Part shown: positions 21,991-33,871 of the stretch, in pieces
How positions within the stretch are numbered: position 1 is the first letter of the stretch
Layout of the letters: each line of letters opens with the position of its first letter
NCBI RefSeq assembly: GCF_021869535.1
Contig: NW_026262581.1
Span: forward strand, 120,618,771-120,682,770
Source: Mytilus californianus
Taxonomy: Eukaryota; Mollusca; Bivalvia; Mytilida; Mytilidae
DNA length: 64,000 nucleotides
Direction: 5' to 3'
The notes under the pieces: generated by a model
Databases searched by the model: none
What the model saw: only the letters and a program-made list of their open reading frames with translations
Told to the model about the DNA's origin: nothing
Translations under genes and position numbers: made by a program

Positions 21991-22045
21991 CCTTGTGTTA
22001 TATTTAAGGTATATAGGAAATTTTTTTCTGAGACAAGTGTCTGTG
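21988..22045. repeat. Right arm of the split palindrome
   Basis: AGTACCTTGTGTTATATTTA through TATATAGGAAATTTTTTTCT to GTCTGTG is complementary to 17632-17690. The retrotransposon 5' end abuts it directly. Confidence 0.8.
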
Positions 22046-22057
22046 ATATATGTATAT

Positions 22058-22200
22058 TAGACTCCTACAGGGAAGGGGGAAGTGTGCTATCAGATTATTC
22101 ATTATCGGTCATAATGCAAACAAATCTATTAGAATCCTACAGGGAAGGGGGAAGTGTGCTATCAGATTATTGATTATCGGTCATGATGCATACAAATCGT
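22058..22200 (+). repeat. 72-bp tandem dimer
   Basis: TCCTACAGGGAAGGGGGAAG followed by TGTGCTATCAGATTATT occurs twice, 72 bp apart, with two to four differences. Confidence 0.85.
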
Positions 22201-22590
22201 CTTATAGGATCTGCGTGTCGTAGTTATAATTCCAATTTCGTCCTTTCTTCATGAAGCATTACCACGAACAACGTTAACCCAATAGTTGTAATCGCCAAGA
22301 GCAGCAAAACGCGTACTCACTGTAAATGTGTAGCTGTAACTACATACCATTCCGGAGAATCTGAGTTTAACCTTTTTAGCGAAGCAGCTCCAACCGTTTT
22401 TTGTTTTGTGAACTTTATTTTTTTTCTGTTCATCTTTTTCTATTAATGCATAATATGTTGTCTATTCATCTTTGACTTTTATTTTATTCATCGCAGTCTC
22501 TTATGGTCTATATAGGATTAAGACCGAAACATTGCAAGGTAGTTATATACATCGTAAAGAAAATACAAAATAACGGCTTCTAGAGAGAGA
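22200..22590. repeat. Segment homologous to 10900-11400
   Basis: Shares TGTAGCTGTAACTACATACC, CATTCCGGAGAATCTGA and TTATATACATCGTAAAGAAA-type words in the same order as the 10.9-kb segment. Confidence 0.65.
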
Positions 22591-22676
22591 GCATGCTAGT
22601 AAAATATGATAAGACCCCTGTGATTCTGGAAACCTATGCACTGAACTACGTTTGCAACATCCATACAGGATAAGAA

Positions 22677-22792
22677 TCAGCGACTCTTTTCACAAAATAA
22701 CTTACGATTAAAATTGATCGTAAGTTATACTGAAATGTGTATGACTTACGAGTATTTTTACTCTTAAGATTTTTTGTGAAAAGAGTCGCTGA
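22677..22792. mobile_element. 116-bp MITE-like inverted repeat
   Basis: TCAGCGACTCTTTTCACAAA at the left matches TTTGTGAAAAGAGTCGCTGA at the right. A second hairpin (AACTTACGAT/ATCGTAAGTT) lies inside. Too small to encode anything. Confidence 0.8.
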
Positions 22793-24868
22793 TCGTGACT
22801 TGGTACAAAATCTTTATTAAGAAAGCAGTGGGTTGAACGAGGTGTTTTAGACTACAATATACACATATATATATAACAGTAATTATCAGTTCATTAGTTA
22901 AATCTTCACTTCCCCATTCATAACAGATGCGGATGTGTATGTATGCATCTATAGCACAGTAGACGCATCTCGGTAAATAAAATTTTAAAGTTTGTTTGTT
23001 TACTACAGTGCCTATTAATTCTCTTGGCATCTTCATTTCCGGTGGTCAAACATTGTATATTGAATTAATGTCATGATAGTAAAATATCAGTGTCTAATGC
23101 AACTAAAGCATTTCTGGTATACATTGAAGGTAAGACATTTAATGGGGGAAAGTATATCGTGTATCAATGCATGCCACAAAATCACTACAAGCACATTAAA
23201 AAACAAAAAGCATGGAATGGCGCTTTTATTGCTGTTTTTCATCGCAAAAGCATTTGCATTGATATTTCAAATTACACAGTTGAAAAGATAACCTTGAAAA
23301 ACAATACAATTGTATGTGTGTTTTTTTAAAATATATATATCTTTTGGTAAAGCCTTGGTTCGTATCTAAATATAGATTACAAGATCTCGAAATGATACAA
23401 TTTTGCAGTTTTTGCAGTTTGAAGCCCTAATACTAATATTTAAGACAAATGCAAAACTAAAGATACTGATCTCTAATGGACAAATGTCTTGTGAACATTT
23501 GGATGATGTTATTTGGTACTTTTATAATATATTTTGATTTTCGTATTCAAGGAGATAAAAAGTGTTTTTCATCTTCGGTGCATATTAGTCAAATAAAATT
23601 TTAAAAAGCTTCTTTCTCTAAAATGTTTCACACAAATAGTTACAGAAGCCTTCATTGTTGGTCTGAAAGAAAAGTCTCACCATAGAACCACTTCAGTAGG
23701 TAAAATTATAGACGTTAAGCTTATACCCTTCAATATAGATTTAATAATGATGAAAGCCATTGGTTATTGGTGGTTTTGTGCCATCAACTATAACTACAGA
23801 CGCGACCATGATTGTTCCGTTGTTTCAATTACCCAAAAGTTGCTTTAGATATTTTTAAATATTTTCATTTTGGCCAGCAGGGAATTTGGATCTGGAGGGT
23901 TCAAATTTCCTTATTTGTGTAACAGTGACGAAACTACTTGATGGTTGTCACGGTCAATATTTATTTCAATCGGGAATTGAAATGAGATAAATGTTTCATT
24001 TACCGCTTTGTAGAGTAAATCAGACTTTTCGTTGACAATTTGTCATTTTTTTTTTAAATTTTAACAACAATGACAGCCATGTCTTATGGTGAACAGGGCT
24101 ACCAACCTCTGTTATAAAAAAAGAAAGAAGATCAATGGAGTATAATTTGTGAAGTATATTGAGTAGTAATATATTGTCCTTCACTAATTTCTTATGTTTT
24201 GATTTTTTGGTCCATTTTATATTTTTAATTACTGTGTCATCTATGTTTCTTAGTAAAGTCATAAAGAAAACTCTTCTAAAGCAGCAAGTTCGGACTGTTA
24301 AACTTTGAAATTTTGGGGCTTTGATGAAAAATAGTTATAATGCTTCACGTTATAATACATTTTCTACATACATCTAATGATATTTTTACTCAAGTTTTGA
24401 TCACTTCACAATCAAATTAAAATATAGACCTCTGATTTCGCTATCCTAATAAGACGAACACGCGAGTTAATATGAATCAGAATTTTAATCAGATTGGATC
24501 ACTTCAAACACCAACAAACGTCGTACAGCTGTGGTCTGAACATTTATTTGAACTTATGCGACTTAGCCGTGACCATACGAGTATACGCGTCATTGGGACT
24601 TGTTACTTAGCTTTTTTAATAAGCAATTTCTTGAATTATGTATAGACTCTAAATTCGTATTTGGATTCGAATAACATCCATTTGCTGAGCTACTTTGACA
24701 TGCACATTGTAATAATTCCCTAGCTTTTTGATGGTATGATTTCGCCATATCCAGACTATTATGGTGACGCATGCATATCACATTGGAGAAGCTTACCTGG
24801 TCTGGCACATGCGTAGTTCATGCTATTTACTAAGTACTATTTACTTACTTTGTGTATAAAAAATCATA
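22793..24868. other. Non-coding interval
   Basis: AT-rich. Short open frames (22764-23036, 23073-23329, 24020-24262, 24590-24808) show no recognisable motif. The last is preceded by a donor-like CAG|GTAAGC on the minus strand near 24795, but I cannot build a gene from it. Confidence 0.45.
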
Positions 24869-25130
24869 GGTACTTGGGGACAGGACAATTTGTTTTAGCC
24901 TCCCCCCTTTTTTTTTTCTAAATTCCGTTATATTTTCATTTTCTTGATATCATCAGTGACCGCTGTGAACTAGGAATTGACAGAAAAAAGTAAATACATA
25001 TTATTTCTAGTATTTTTTGTTAATATATCTCAGAAAAACTCGAAAATAATTGAAATTAAAAGAAAAAAAAAGTAGCGGATTTTAGAAAAAGGGGGAGGGC
25101 TAAAAAAAAATTGTCCTGTCCCCAATTACC
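24869..25130. mobile_element. 262-bp MITE with about 45-bp terminal inverted repeats
   Basis: Left end GGTACTTGGGGACAGGACAA then TTTAGCCTCCCCCCTTTTT pairs with AAAAAGGGGGAGGGCTAAA and TTGTCCTGTCCCCAATTACC at the right. The centre is AT-rich and non-coding. Confidence 0.85.
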
Positions 25131-25860
25131 TCTGTTAAAAATGGATTTACACCGCTCAACTACTGTTGCCTCTTATTTTATGTGTGGTTATTTAATGTTA
25201 TGTTTGGGTTTTAAAATATATATTACTGAAACTTTTAACAGCCAATCCAATTCTTGTATAAAGCTAGAAATAGTTTCATTATTAAAATTTCTGCTTCAAA
25301 CCAGTATTTACTCAAATAAGAGTAAATTAAGGATTCGACAAATGACTCGTATTTCATGTTCTACTCCAGAGTATAAATCTAAAAAAATATCCTTATTTTC
25401 GGGGTCACATAACTTCTAACGACAATGCACATTGACAACTGATCTTCTCTACCAAAGCTTATTGATAAAACTGATGTATTGTGACTGGAGAAACAACATT
25501 AGATGAAATTTATAGAAATAATTTAATATGTAAATGATAAACAACATGTAAAGAAATGTAGCTTTTAACTAAACAACATATACAAATAATACTATCCTGA
25601 AAACAAATGTTGTCACATATAAAACAGAATCATATTGTCATGTACGAGAAAAGGTATTCACATTACGTAATTTAATTAATACTGTCATATGAAATCCAAA
25701 AATCTTTACATTTTAAGACTCTTCAAGGCCTATTAATATTCAATGAAATTCAAATATTCCTGTTGAGCTAAGATACCATGTGACCATACTGATTACATAC
25801 TTATGATAATTGGTTGATTGGTTATTTAATTCTTAATAAAATGCTCCGCAGGGCGCAGCT
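25131..25860. other. Non-coding interval
   Basis: AT-rich. The 102-residue frame at 25111-25419 starts within the MITE end and shows no known motif. Nothing else seen. Confidence 0.45.
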
Positions 25861-25862
25861 TG

Positions 25863-27713
25863 ATACGACCGCAGAGGTCGAACCCTGAACAGTTGGGGCA
25901 AGTATGGACACACCATTCAAGCTTGATACAGCTTTGCATTTGGATTGTGATTAAATATTTGACACAGCATAGGTTTCTGACACAGAATGAATGTGGTCTA
26001 AGAACTTAAAAATTTTAAATTGGACATTCACCTATCATGGTCCAATATCCAAAATCTTAATACATGGTTAGATTCAGCATATCAAAGAACCCCAAGAATT
26101 CAATTTTTGATGAAATCAAACAAAGATTAATTTTGGACCCTTTTGACCTCAATGTGGACAAAGTTGATAACGGGGCCCAAAAATCAAAAATCTAAATACA
26201 TGGTTAGATTTAGCATATCAAAGAACCCCATATATTCAATTTTTGTTGAAATCAAACAAAGTTTAATTTTGGACCCCGATTTGGACCAACTTGAAAACTG
26301 GGCCCAAAATCAAAAATCTAAATACATGATTAGATTCAGCATATCAAAGAACCCTAAGAATTCAATTTTTGTTAAAATCAAACTAAGTTTAATTTTGGAC
26401 CCTTTGGACCTTAATGTAGACCAATTTGAAAACGGAACCAAAAATTAAGAATCTAAATACACGGTTAGATTCGGCATATCAAAGAACCCCAATAATTCAA
26501 TTTTTGATGAAATCAAACAAAGTTTAATTTTGGACCCTTTGGACCTCAATGTGGACCAATTTAAAAACGGGGCCCAAAATCCAAAAACTAAATACACGGT
26601 TAGATTCAGCATATTAAAGAACCCCAAGAATTCAAGAATAAAACCCCATTGAAATTGGTCAAGAAATAAGCAATTTATACGAAGTATCTTCTTTTGCACA
26701 ATACTGTGCAATTAAATATTTCTTACTATTGCGCAATACTGTACAATTGACAATTTCTTGCTATTGCGCAATATTGTGCTATTGGATATTTCTTGCTATT
26801 GCGCAATACTGTGCAAATGAAGATTTCTTGCTATTGCGCAATACTGTGCAATTGAAGATTTCTTGCTATTGTGCAATACTGTGCAATTGAAAATTTCTTG
26901 CTATGGCACAATACTTATTATATAATAATTTACACATCCTGTTTGGTGTGTATCTCCTACCATATCATTATTATTTGCTTTTAAATATAAATCAGAAATA
27001 ACCAACTTAAAATGGAAAATTTTAAAAGAAAAAAAAAAGGAAAAAAAGATAACCCCCCCCCCCCCCCCCCAATTTTTTGAACCCCCTTATGATTCATCAC
27101 CCCCAAACTCAATCCCAGCCTTCCCTTTGTGGTATGGTACCTTGCAGTACAATTTCAGAGAGATCCATACACTTGAACACAAGTTATTGTCTGGAAACTA
27201 GAAAAATGCTTATTTTTGGCCCCTTTTTGGCCCCCAATTCCTAAACGTTTCGGCAGTTACCCCCAAACTCAATTCCAGCTTTCCCTTTGTGGTATGGAAC
27301 CTTGTAGTACAATTTCAGAAAGATCCATACACTTACACACAAGTTATTGTCATAAAACTAGAAAAATGCTTGTTTTTTGCCCCTTTTTTGGCCCCTAATT
27401 CCTAAAATTTTGAGGCAATTACCCCCAAAATCAATCCCAGCATTCCTTTTGTGATATGGAACCTTGTGGTACAATGTCAGAGAGATCCATACACTAACAC
27501 CCAAGTTATGTCTGGAAGTTACAAAAATGCTTATTTTTGGCCCCTTTTTGGCCCCTTATTCCTTTACTGTTGGTACCATAACCCCCAAAATCAATCCCAA
27601 CCTTCCTTTTGTGGTATTGAACCTTGTGGTAAAATTTCATAGAGATCCATTCACTTAAACTAAAGTTAGAGTGCGAAAACCAATGTGTCTTCGGACGACG
27701 CCGGACGACGCCA

Positions 27714-27748
<35 letters not shown>

Positions 27749-27795
27749 CAACGTCATACCAATATACAACCACAAAATTTTTTTTGCGGTCGTAT
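25863..27795. mobile_element. Modular non-autonomous element with three tandem arrays
   Basis: Terminal ATACGACCGC (25863-25872) and GCGGTCGTAT (27786-27795) are inverted copies. The head GCAGAGGTCGAACCCTGAAC is shared with 15655-16995. Inside are: a roughly 105-120-bp array at 26030-26640 (GAACCCCAAGAATTCAATTT units); an array of about 33 bp at 26690-26920 (TATTGCGCAATACTGTGCAA); an array of about 110-140 bp at 27090-27670 (TTGTGGTATGGAACCTTG with CTTATTTTTGGCCCC); and a GAC triplet run at about 27715-27746. An 18-base C run lies at 27053-27070. The serine-rich frame on the minus strand over the triplet run is an artefact. Confidence 0.8.
26690..26920 (+). repeat. Short tandem array TATTGCGCAATACTGTGCAA
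   Basis: Six to seven units of about 33 bp, each a small near-palindrome (TTGCGCAATACTGTGCAA) followed by TTGAAGATTTCTTGCTA. It is one of the internal arrays of the 25863-27795 element. Confidence 0.85.
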
Positions 27796-28133
27796 AAAAA
27801 TGACAACTCAATGAACGTTCCATCCCCCCTTGAAAGTTAATATTAAAAAGCTTCGATTAATCTTTTAGGCAAAACTATGCATATTCTGTACCAAAAATTT
27901 TGGCACTGAACGTTCCTGATCAAATATAATAAGGGAAAGGACTTCGAGCATTCCTACAGCTTTCAAATAAAATTATTCATGTTAAAGTGTGTATGCTATG
28001 AAGTTATTGAACAATTGCATGAACCCTAGGTTGACTTTTGACTTGACACAAATTGATGACTAGAACTATTACTAACACATACAAATGCCACATCAGACAG
28101 TTAACAAATATTTGCTAATATCGAGGTATAAAA

Positions 28134-31100
28134 TCACTTTTTCGAATGTTTCAAAATTTCGTCTGAATCTTCATCTATCCCCAGCTTCTTCCGAGACTTA
28201 GACTGCTCTTCTTCTGCACTGAAAGAATACACCACATAAATTGGTATGATTGAAAACTGCAGTGATGTCTATTTTTGTTGTTTCTACGGAATTGATTATT
28301 TTTGGATCCAAGAATATGTCTGAATGTTACCGTTTATACATCACATAAAAAAAAAACTCAACAAAGATACCATTTTTTTTTTAAATTTTGTACGCCAGAC
28401 ACGCGTCCCATCTACGACTCATCAGTGGCACTCGAATTAAAATAGTTGGAAGGCCGAATCAAATACGAAGTTGTAGAGCTTTAAAAACCAAACATTCAGA
28501 AAATTGTGCCAAATACGGTTAAAGCAATCTATACCTGCATGGGGACAGAAAACCCTTAGTGTTTTGAATAAATCAACTTTTATGTACACTAAATTTATAG
28601 AGAATGAACGTATTACTGATATTTCATGTCAACACAAAGTGTTCAGTTTTATTCATTATGCTTAAGACAAATGTGTGCTATTGAAGTTCAGTTTCATTTT
28701 ATGTTCATGTGCTAAAAACACTTTTTTAATTTTGATTATTCTATCAACTGGACATAGCCAAGCTTGCTTGCATATGATGGTTTTTAATATTGATATTGTA
28801 AGCTAGACAATAATCAACTTTTGTAAAACTTTACACATTTGGGTAATTGTGTAACATTAATGTTTATTTCATGTCATAAGAATAATATTACATTAGAAAT
28901 GTAGACAAATGCTTACTATTCTTTGCTCTTACTGACCACAAAAAACTTGCAAAACTTACGTAGTAAGGTATCGTACACACTCGTGTTGGCCATAAATTTC
29001 AGCTACTCGTTTTGGTGTATCACCATACTTGTTTTGTCTATCTATTGGTATATCGGCTGCAAATAATGCTCGTAAGGCATGCTGTCTCCCACTTTCCGCA
29101 GCAAAGTGCGCAGGCGTCCAAGATTCCTCGTCAGTGCGTGCACACCCATCAGCACCATGTTCAATCAACAAACGTATACACTCAACATAACCTTAAAAAA
29201 ACAAAGGGTTTAGTTCAAAACAGTTATGGTCAAAATGATTTTTTATAATTTGCTTTACAAAAATTCCGAGTTTGTCCGAACAACAGTTACCTATCAGACA
29301 AGCTAAACAATGGCGTTCAAGTCTGCACAACAGTTCCCTTTTATTTAAGTCAGTCTCAGTCTTTAAAAAGGTAAACTTATGTTTCATAAACACTATATCT
29401 GCATATCAATTCTATTTCACGCGTGATAAACAAATGGCGCCTCAGTCTTCGTAAAAGCTACCGTTTAGACTAGGAAACGAAATGGCATCTCATCATAAAG
29501 GTGTTAGACCACCAATTCACCCACTCCAATTTAGAACATATGTAAAAGTAGCCCTTCCCTTACTAAAAAATTGCTTTTGATGTCATTGTTTACTAAAACT
29601 AACCAACAAATTTGCAGAAATGAAAATTTTGGTAAAAGAGAAATATATTTCGACCATTTTGAGCTAAAATTTACTTGTCCATGAGTTTGCATTAAAAATT
29701 ATGGATTAATGCACTCCTTAATACTTATTTAAGATTTCAAAAAAAAACAGCAGTTGCCTTCCGAAAAGTTGTTTTTCATTACCAGACTTTAAACTTTGGT
29801 TGAAAATTTGCATGTAGAAAGGTAATAAATGTATAATTCAGGATATACCTGGTTTCTATGAAGTTAAACTTAAGGCAAAATATTTAGAAAGCTGTGGAAA
29901 TTGAAAAAAAAATGGTTGAAGAGATAGGGATTTTGAATTGGTGGTCTGACAGCTGAACAACCGATACATTCCGGACAAGCCAAACGCCTCAAGGTTGACT
30001 TGGGAACACCTGGACGTATACCATACGACATACAATGAAGGGGCGTCTGTTTGTCTAAGCGGAATTTATAAATGTAAAAGTTTAACATTCTGTTGTCAAA
30101 TACAAAAAGTCAACTGATATTAACTGCTTCACGTTCTAGCTATCGGTACTCTCGTGCCGTTGGGCTAAGTTTTCAGGCAACTAGTTTGCGTTAAGTCTTG
30201 AATCTTTGACATTTTTTTACGTACAGCAGTGGTTGAGGGCTCAAATCAATACTCTATATCACAGCTTTGTAATTCGTTGTGCTTTAAACTTCTATCAAGT
30301 GCTGTTTGATACCAAATTGCCTCTTACTGACAAGATTTTCTCCCGTGAAAACCGTTTTTTTTTTTAAATAATTTTAACACAAGATTTCCATAGAGTATGG
30401 TAAAGTACACTATTTATTTCGGGGCAATATGACTTTTTTATTAACTGTGCCGTTTATTTTGGAAGAATACTATTCAAATTATGATTAAAACTTGTACACA
30501 AGTTACATATTAAGTGATTCAAACTATACCAACGCAATCATAAACTTGAACTGCACTCAAAATATTGGGTCATTTCTTACAGAATTAATTGAAAGAGAGA
30601 CAAAACCCCTAAAAATATCATGAATATTTTTTGCAAAGTTGAAATAGATGTAACAAAACATTGTTTCTTAAGTGCTTGCTTATGGTAATGTTGAAAACAC
30701 CTTTGTTGAAATGGAGGAACAGGCATATGTCACGAAAAATGGGAGACTAAGGTATGATATCCTCCTATTTTTGCTTAAAATGGTGTAATTGGCAACAATT
30801 ATATATTATCTCGACACTTAATTTCTAAAAGAAAACAGGCTGGATTTTTATTTCTCTCACTTCGTTAATAGTAGGGTTAACTACTCAAATTTCAACATTT
30901 TGACCACGTATTCCAGCGGTGCAGTGGAAAACTGAACGAACCCACAGCAGGAAGATTGCGAGTTCGAATCTCATAGCCGGAGGTGGAGGTGAAAAAAATA
31001 ATTTCTTATATTAACTTTAAGTTTACTTTCAGTTTCAAAAAGAGTCCTCAATATATGCAAAACTCAGATTAAGAACGATTTATGTTAATATTAAATGTAA

Positions 31101-31797
31101 CTTAGCTTAACTTTACTTTCAATTTCAAAAAAGAGTCCTCAATATATGCAAAACTCAGATTAAGAACGATTTATGTTTGTTTTAAGAGAATTTGTGTTCC
31201 CAATTGCACCCCTCCTTCATTTTGCCATTGCAACAGTCCAGTATGGGCCACAACACCAAGTTATTATTGGTAATTCATTGAATCTTTACTTGTAAAGGCT
31301 AAATTTTGTTTGCTGCTTGAATGAACATGATTTAGCCAGAAATTTGTGTCAGGGATTAGATTTGGACGAAAAAAAATACTGAAGTCCGTTATTATTTATG
31401 TGACGGGCATCAACATTTCGAGGCATATAGCACCTATTTCCTCTTTCTATACCATTATGGCAACTTTTATGTTTCTATCAGACTTTGGTCATTGCTTTTA
31501 CACCAAAAATATACCCTATTAGCGCATAAAAATGTCTCCACACGACTTTTCCCGCACGAATTTTGTATTTTTTCACATTTAACCTTTCATACATACAAGC
31601 CCAGTGAAGAGCTATTCTGTCGTCCCTTACATGCGCTATTCAACATTTTTACCTTTCATACAAGCCCAGTGAAGAGCTGTTCTGTCGTCCCATTCTATAT
31701 CCTTGAGATTCACGTCAATTTTACTATGTTTCAAATATTCCTCCAATGAATCATAATCTCCTGTAGCAGCTGCTTCGTGGATCTCTAATCCCGCCAT
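28134..31797 (-). CDS. ANKRD66: ANKRD66-like ankyrin-repeat protein, three exons
   Basis: Exons on the minus strand: 31797-31653, 29191-28960 and 28218-28134 (462 bases with stop, 153 residues). Introns begin GTAAAA and GTAAGT and end TTAAG and TTTCAG; phases are 1 and 2 and the joined frame is open. The protein starts MAGLEIHEAA and has about four ankyrin repeats: residues 1-35; 38-71 with RTALHWACMKG; 72-105 with WTPAHFAAESG; and 106 on with GDTPKRVAEIYGQHECV. A short charged tail ends in KHSKK. The order DRT-LHWA, WTPAHFAAE and GDTPKR-A-IYGQ matches vertebrate ANKRD66 as I remember it. The tail is shorter than the human one. The molecular role is uncharacterised; ankyrin repeats mediate protein binding. 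Start: first ATG of the open frame, where the repeat begins at once. Symbol given by similarity. Confidence 0.88.
28340..28560. repeat. Dispersed repeat in intron 2 of the ANKRD66-like gene
   Basis: The stretch containing GTACGCCAGACACGCGTCCC and CGACTCATCAGTGGCACTCG has the look of a high-copy mussel interspersed repeat. This identification is from memory of bivalve sequence, since there is no second copy in this window. Confidence 0.4.
29192..31652 (-). other. Intron 1 of the ANKRD66-like gene, with repeats
   Basis: 2.46 kb of AT-rich intron. It holds a 91-bp tandem dimer at about 31015-31175 (AAAGAGTCCTCAATATATGC twice). A tRNA-like box-B segment GCGAGTTCGAATCTC lies at about 30958 and may be a SINE head. 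A partial duplication of the exon 1 end is at 31581-31626. Confidence 0.7.
31581..31626 (-). repeat. Tandem copy of the exon 1 splice-donor end
   Basis: About 45 bp reproduce the last part of exon 1 plus its donor (31650-31691), with a four-base insertion and one substitution, 69 bp downstream in the intron. It keeps an AAAG|GTTAAA donor-like junction. Reading through the normal donor to reach it meets an in-frame TAG after five codons. Confidence 0.85.
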
Positions 31798-33085
31798 TTG
31801 TGTTCGTTGGAGTCATGAATATTTCTAAAATATTTGAATCTGTAATTAAGAATAAATACAGAAAAAATACAGAAACTAAGCCACAAAATATTTATAGTGC
31901 TATCATTTTGTGCTCAGCAAATTAACAGAACTGTAACACCAGTCCTTCTTTCGCAGCTAATGAACAAACCCCATACCGTATAGTAAGCTATAAAAGGTCC
32001 AGACATGCTACTAGTGGTTCCCTTTAAACTGACATAATCACAAAATTTTACATGTAAACTACATAAAAGTTTCAAAGCCAAAGGACTATGACTTATGAAG
32101 TTGGGCGATATAATTGCCATGGAAATGAGATGCGCCAATGCTAATAAAAATGCATATCAGATATCATTGATCTTCCACTGGTGGTTTCTCTATTAACAAC
32201 CCAATCACAAACTCGTACATTGTTGACGCTGCCGCCACCGCCATCGGGAATAACACACCTCAGTCTCGCTTTTTCAACTTCGTCGAGGCGAGAAAAAAAA
32301 CTATTTGGAAAGGGCTAGATTAGATTTATTCAAAGTCAGTTCTCTTGTGTAAAATTCGGCACTATAATAAAATAATTCTTTAAAATGTTAAAATATGAAA
32401 GGTTGATGTATATTTGGTATTTGACAGTAATTCAACTACAATCAGTTTGATCACAATTATTGTAGTATAATGCAAACTAATAATTAAATATTTTATAAAT
32501 TCATATTAGATCGATACATTTGTAACTACTATTTATCAGAATTAATCTTACTGTATAAGGAGTTTATACAAAGAAAATGTTTTGAGACGGTTTCAAGATT
32601 TATTTGTAACGGTGAAAGACAAGTATTTGAATATGAGGTTGAAATAGTCTTTGTAAATCATTCCAGGAAAACAAAAAATAAGGGAATCATCCGCTATAAT
32701 GTCATTGATATTATAAGAAGGTCACACCTGTTAAAACTTTTCGTGAAATCAGAGAATTTAAAGTCTGCTTCATGTCTAGAATATTCCAATACCAAAACAA
32801 CATAAAAGTATGAAAATCACAAAAGGTACATCCAAACAGGTAAAGGAATCAGGGATAAATGTCGGAGAAATTATTCTTATTTTCAATTAATGGCACTAAA
32901 AATTTCTTTTGTTTGAGGTGAGATTGTAATTCACTCTTGGTCATCTTTTACAAATGCCATGCGTAGATTAGGAACTGCTCACCCTTTTACAAATGTCGCT
33001 TATCGTTATTCTATGCTGATAGATGCTAGTATTTAACCTAGGACAGCCTGGAGTTAAGGCCTACGTCAAATGAATACTGATAGGG
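31798..33085. other. Upstream flank of the ANKRD66-like gene and non-coding DNA
   Basis: The 5' flank of the minus-strand gene. No TATA-like or other promoter element can be assigned with confidence. A CTGCCGCCACCGCCATCGGG segment at about 32229 is the most GC-rich stretch nearby and may mark the promoter region. No other gene seen. Confidence 0.4.
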
Positions 33086-33098
33086 GTATAAGATGGAT

Positions 33099-33359
33099 GG
33101 ATAGATGGCTGCATGACGGCTTAACATCCAGTGGCAAATTAGCATATTTAGGACGAGAACATGATAATATGATATGAATATAAACACTGTTTTGTACTAG
33201 AGACCGACACCGTCTTTTTTCTGACTCCTTAACAGCGCATTCATCGCAAAGAAGCATCAAATACAAATTTTCACGTCTTGGGTTTAACCCGGCTGGAAAT
33301 CGAACCCACGACCTCCTGCACTCGAGGCGAACAAGCTACCACGAGACAACCAAGGTGGT
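33099..33359 (-). mobile_element. tRNA-derived SINE, near full length
   Basis: On the minus strand: head with GTCTCGTGGTAGC, GTTCGCCTCGAGTGCAGGAG and GTGGGTTCGATTTCC; body with GTCGGTCTCTAGTAC; end with GGATGTTAAGCCG. Same family as 8364-8707, with internal deletions and a GATG-type tail. Confidence 0.82.
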
Positions 33360-33591
33360 AATAGCGGTATAAGAAACAAGAGGACAACATAGATATAAAA
33401 CAGACCATCAAGTCTTCAAGTAGGTACCGCCAAAAATGTCAAATAACAAGAAAGAGACTGATAAACATATTTATGATGATGCAAATTCAGGACGAGAACA
33501 TGCTAATGTAATATGAATTTTAACCCTGCATTTGTACAAGACCGACACGCTGAGCCGGATTTTTAACGACGTGCTAGTTCATGACGGGTGC

Positions 33592-33802
33592 CACATGTAG
33601 AGCAGGATCTGTTTAACCTTTCGGAGCACCTAAGATCACCTCCAGTTTTTGGTGGGGTTCGTGATGCTCAGTGTTTGGTTTTCTATGTTGTGTTTGGAGT
33701 AATGTTGTTTGTCTGTTTGTCTTTTTTTCTTTTTTAGCCATGGCGTTGTCAGTTTATTTTCGACTTGAGTTTGAATTTTCCTTTGGTATCCTTCGCCTCT
33801 CT
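33592..33802 (+). mobile_element. Dispersed repeat inserted in a SINE, TTCA flanked
   Basis: A 211-bp block (GGAGCACCTAAGATCACC, TTTTTGGTGGGGTTCGTGAT, TTTGGTATCCTTCGCCTCTC) lies between SINE bases that are adjacent in the 8364 copy. TTCA occurs at both edges (33588-33591 and 33803-33806), a plausible four-base target duplication. The same family is at 9015-9480. Confidence 0.75.
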
Positions 33803-33871
33803 TTCACAAGGTAAGACACATCACATTACCCAGACACATTATTCTAACTCCGAGCCGACCAGGTTTTGCTC

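Noticed and set aside
24590-24830. Minus-strand frame of 72 residues next to a CAG|GTAAGC donor-like site
   Set aside because: No motif, no partner exon and no acceptor could be found.
26690-26920. CRISPR-like array
   Set aside because: Units are contiguous tandem repeats without unique spacers, in eukaryotic DNA.
27506-27823. Minus-strand frame with a poly-serine run
   Set aside because: Produced by a GAC triplet microsatellite inside a transposable element.
29870-30088. Minus-strand frame with TPLHCMSYG, resembling an ankyrin repeat, in intron 1 of the ANKRD66-like gene
   Set aside because: The joined exons 1-2 already give continuous ankyrin repeats, there are no matching splice sites, and the rest of the frame does not fit the motif.
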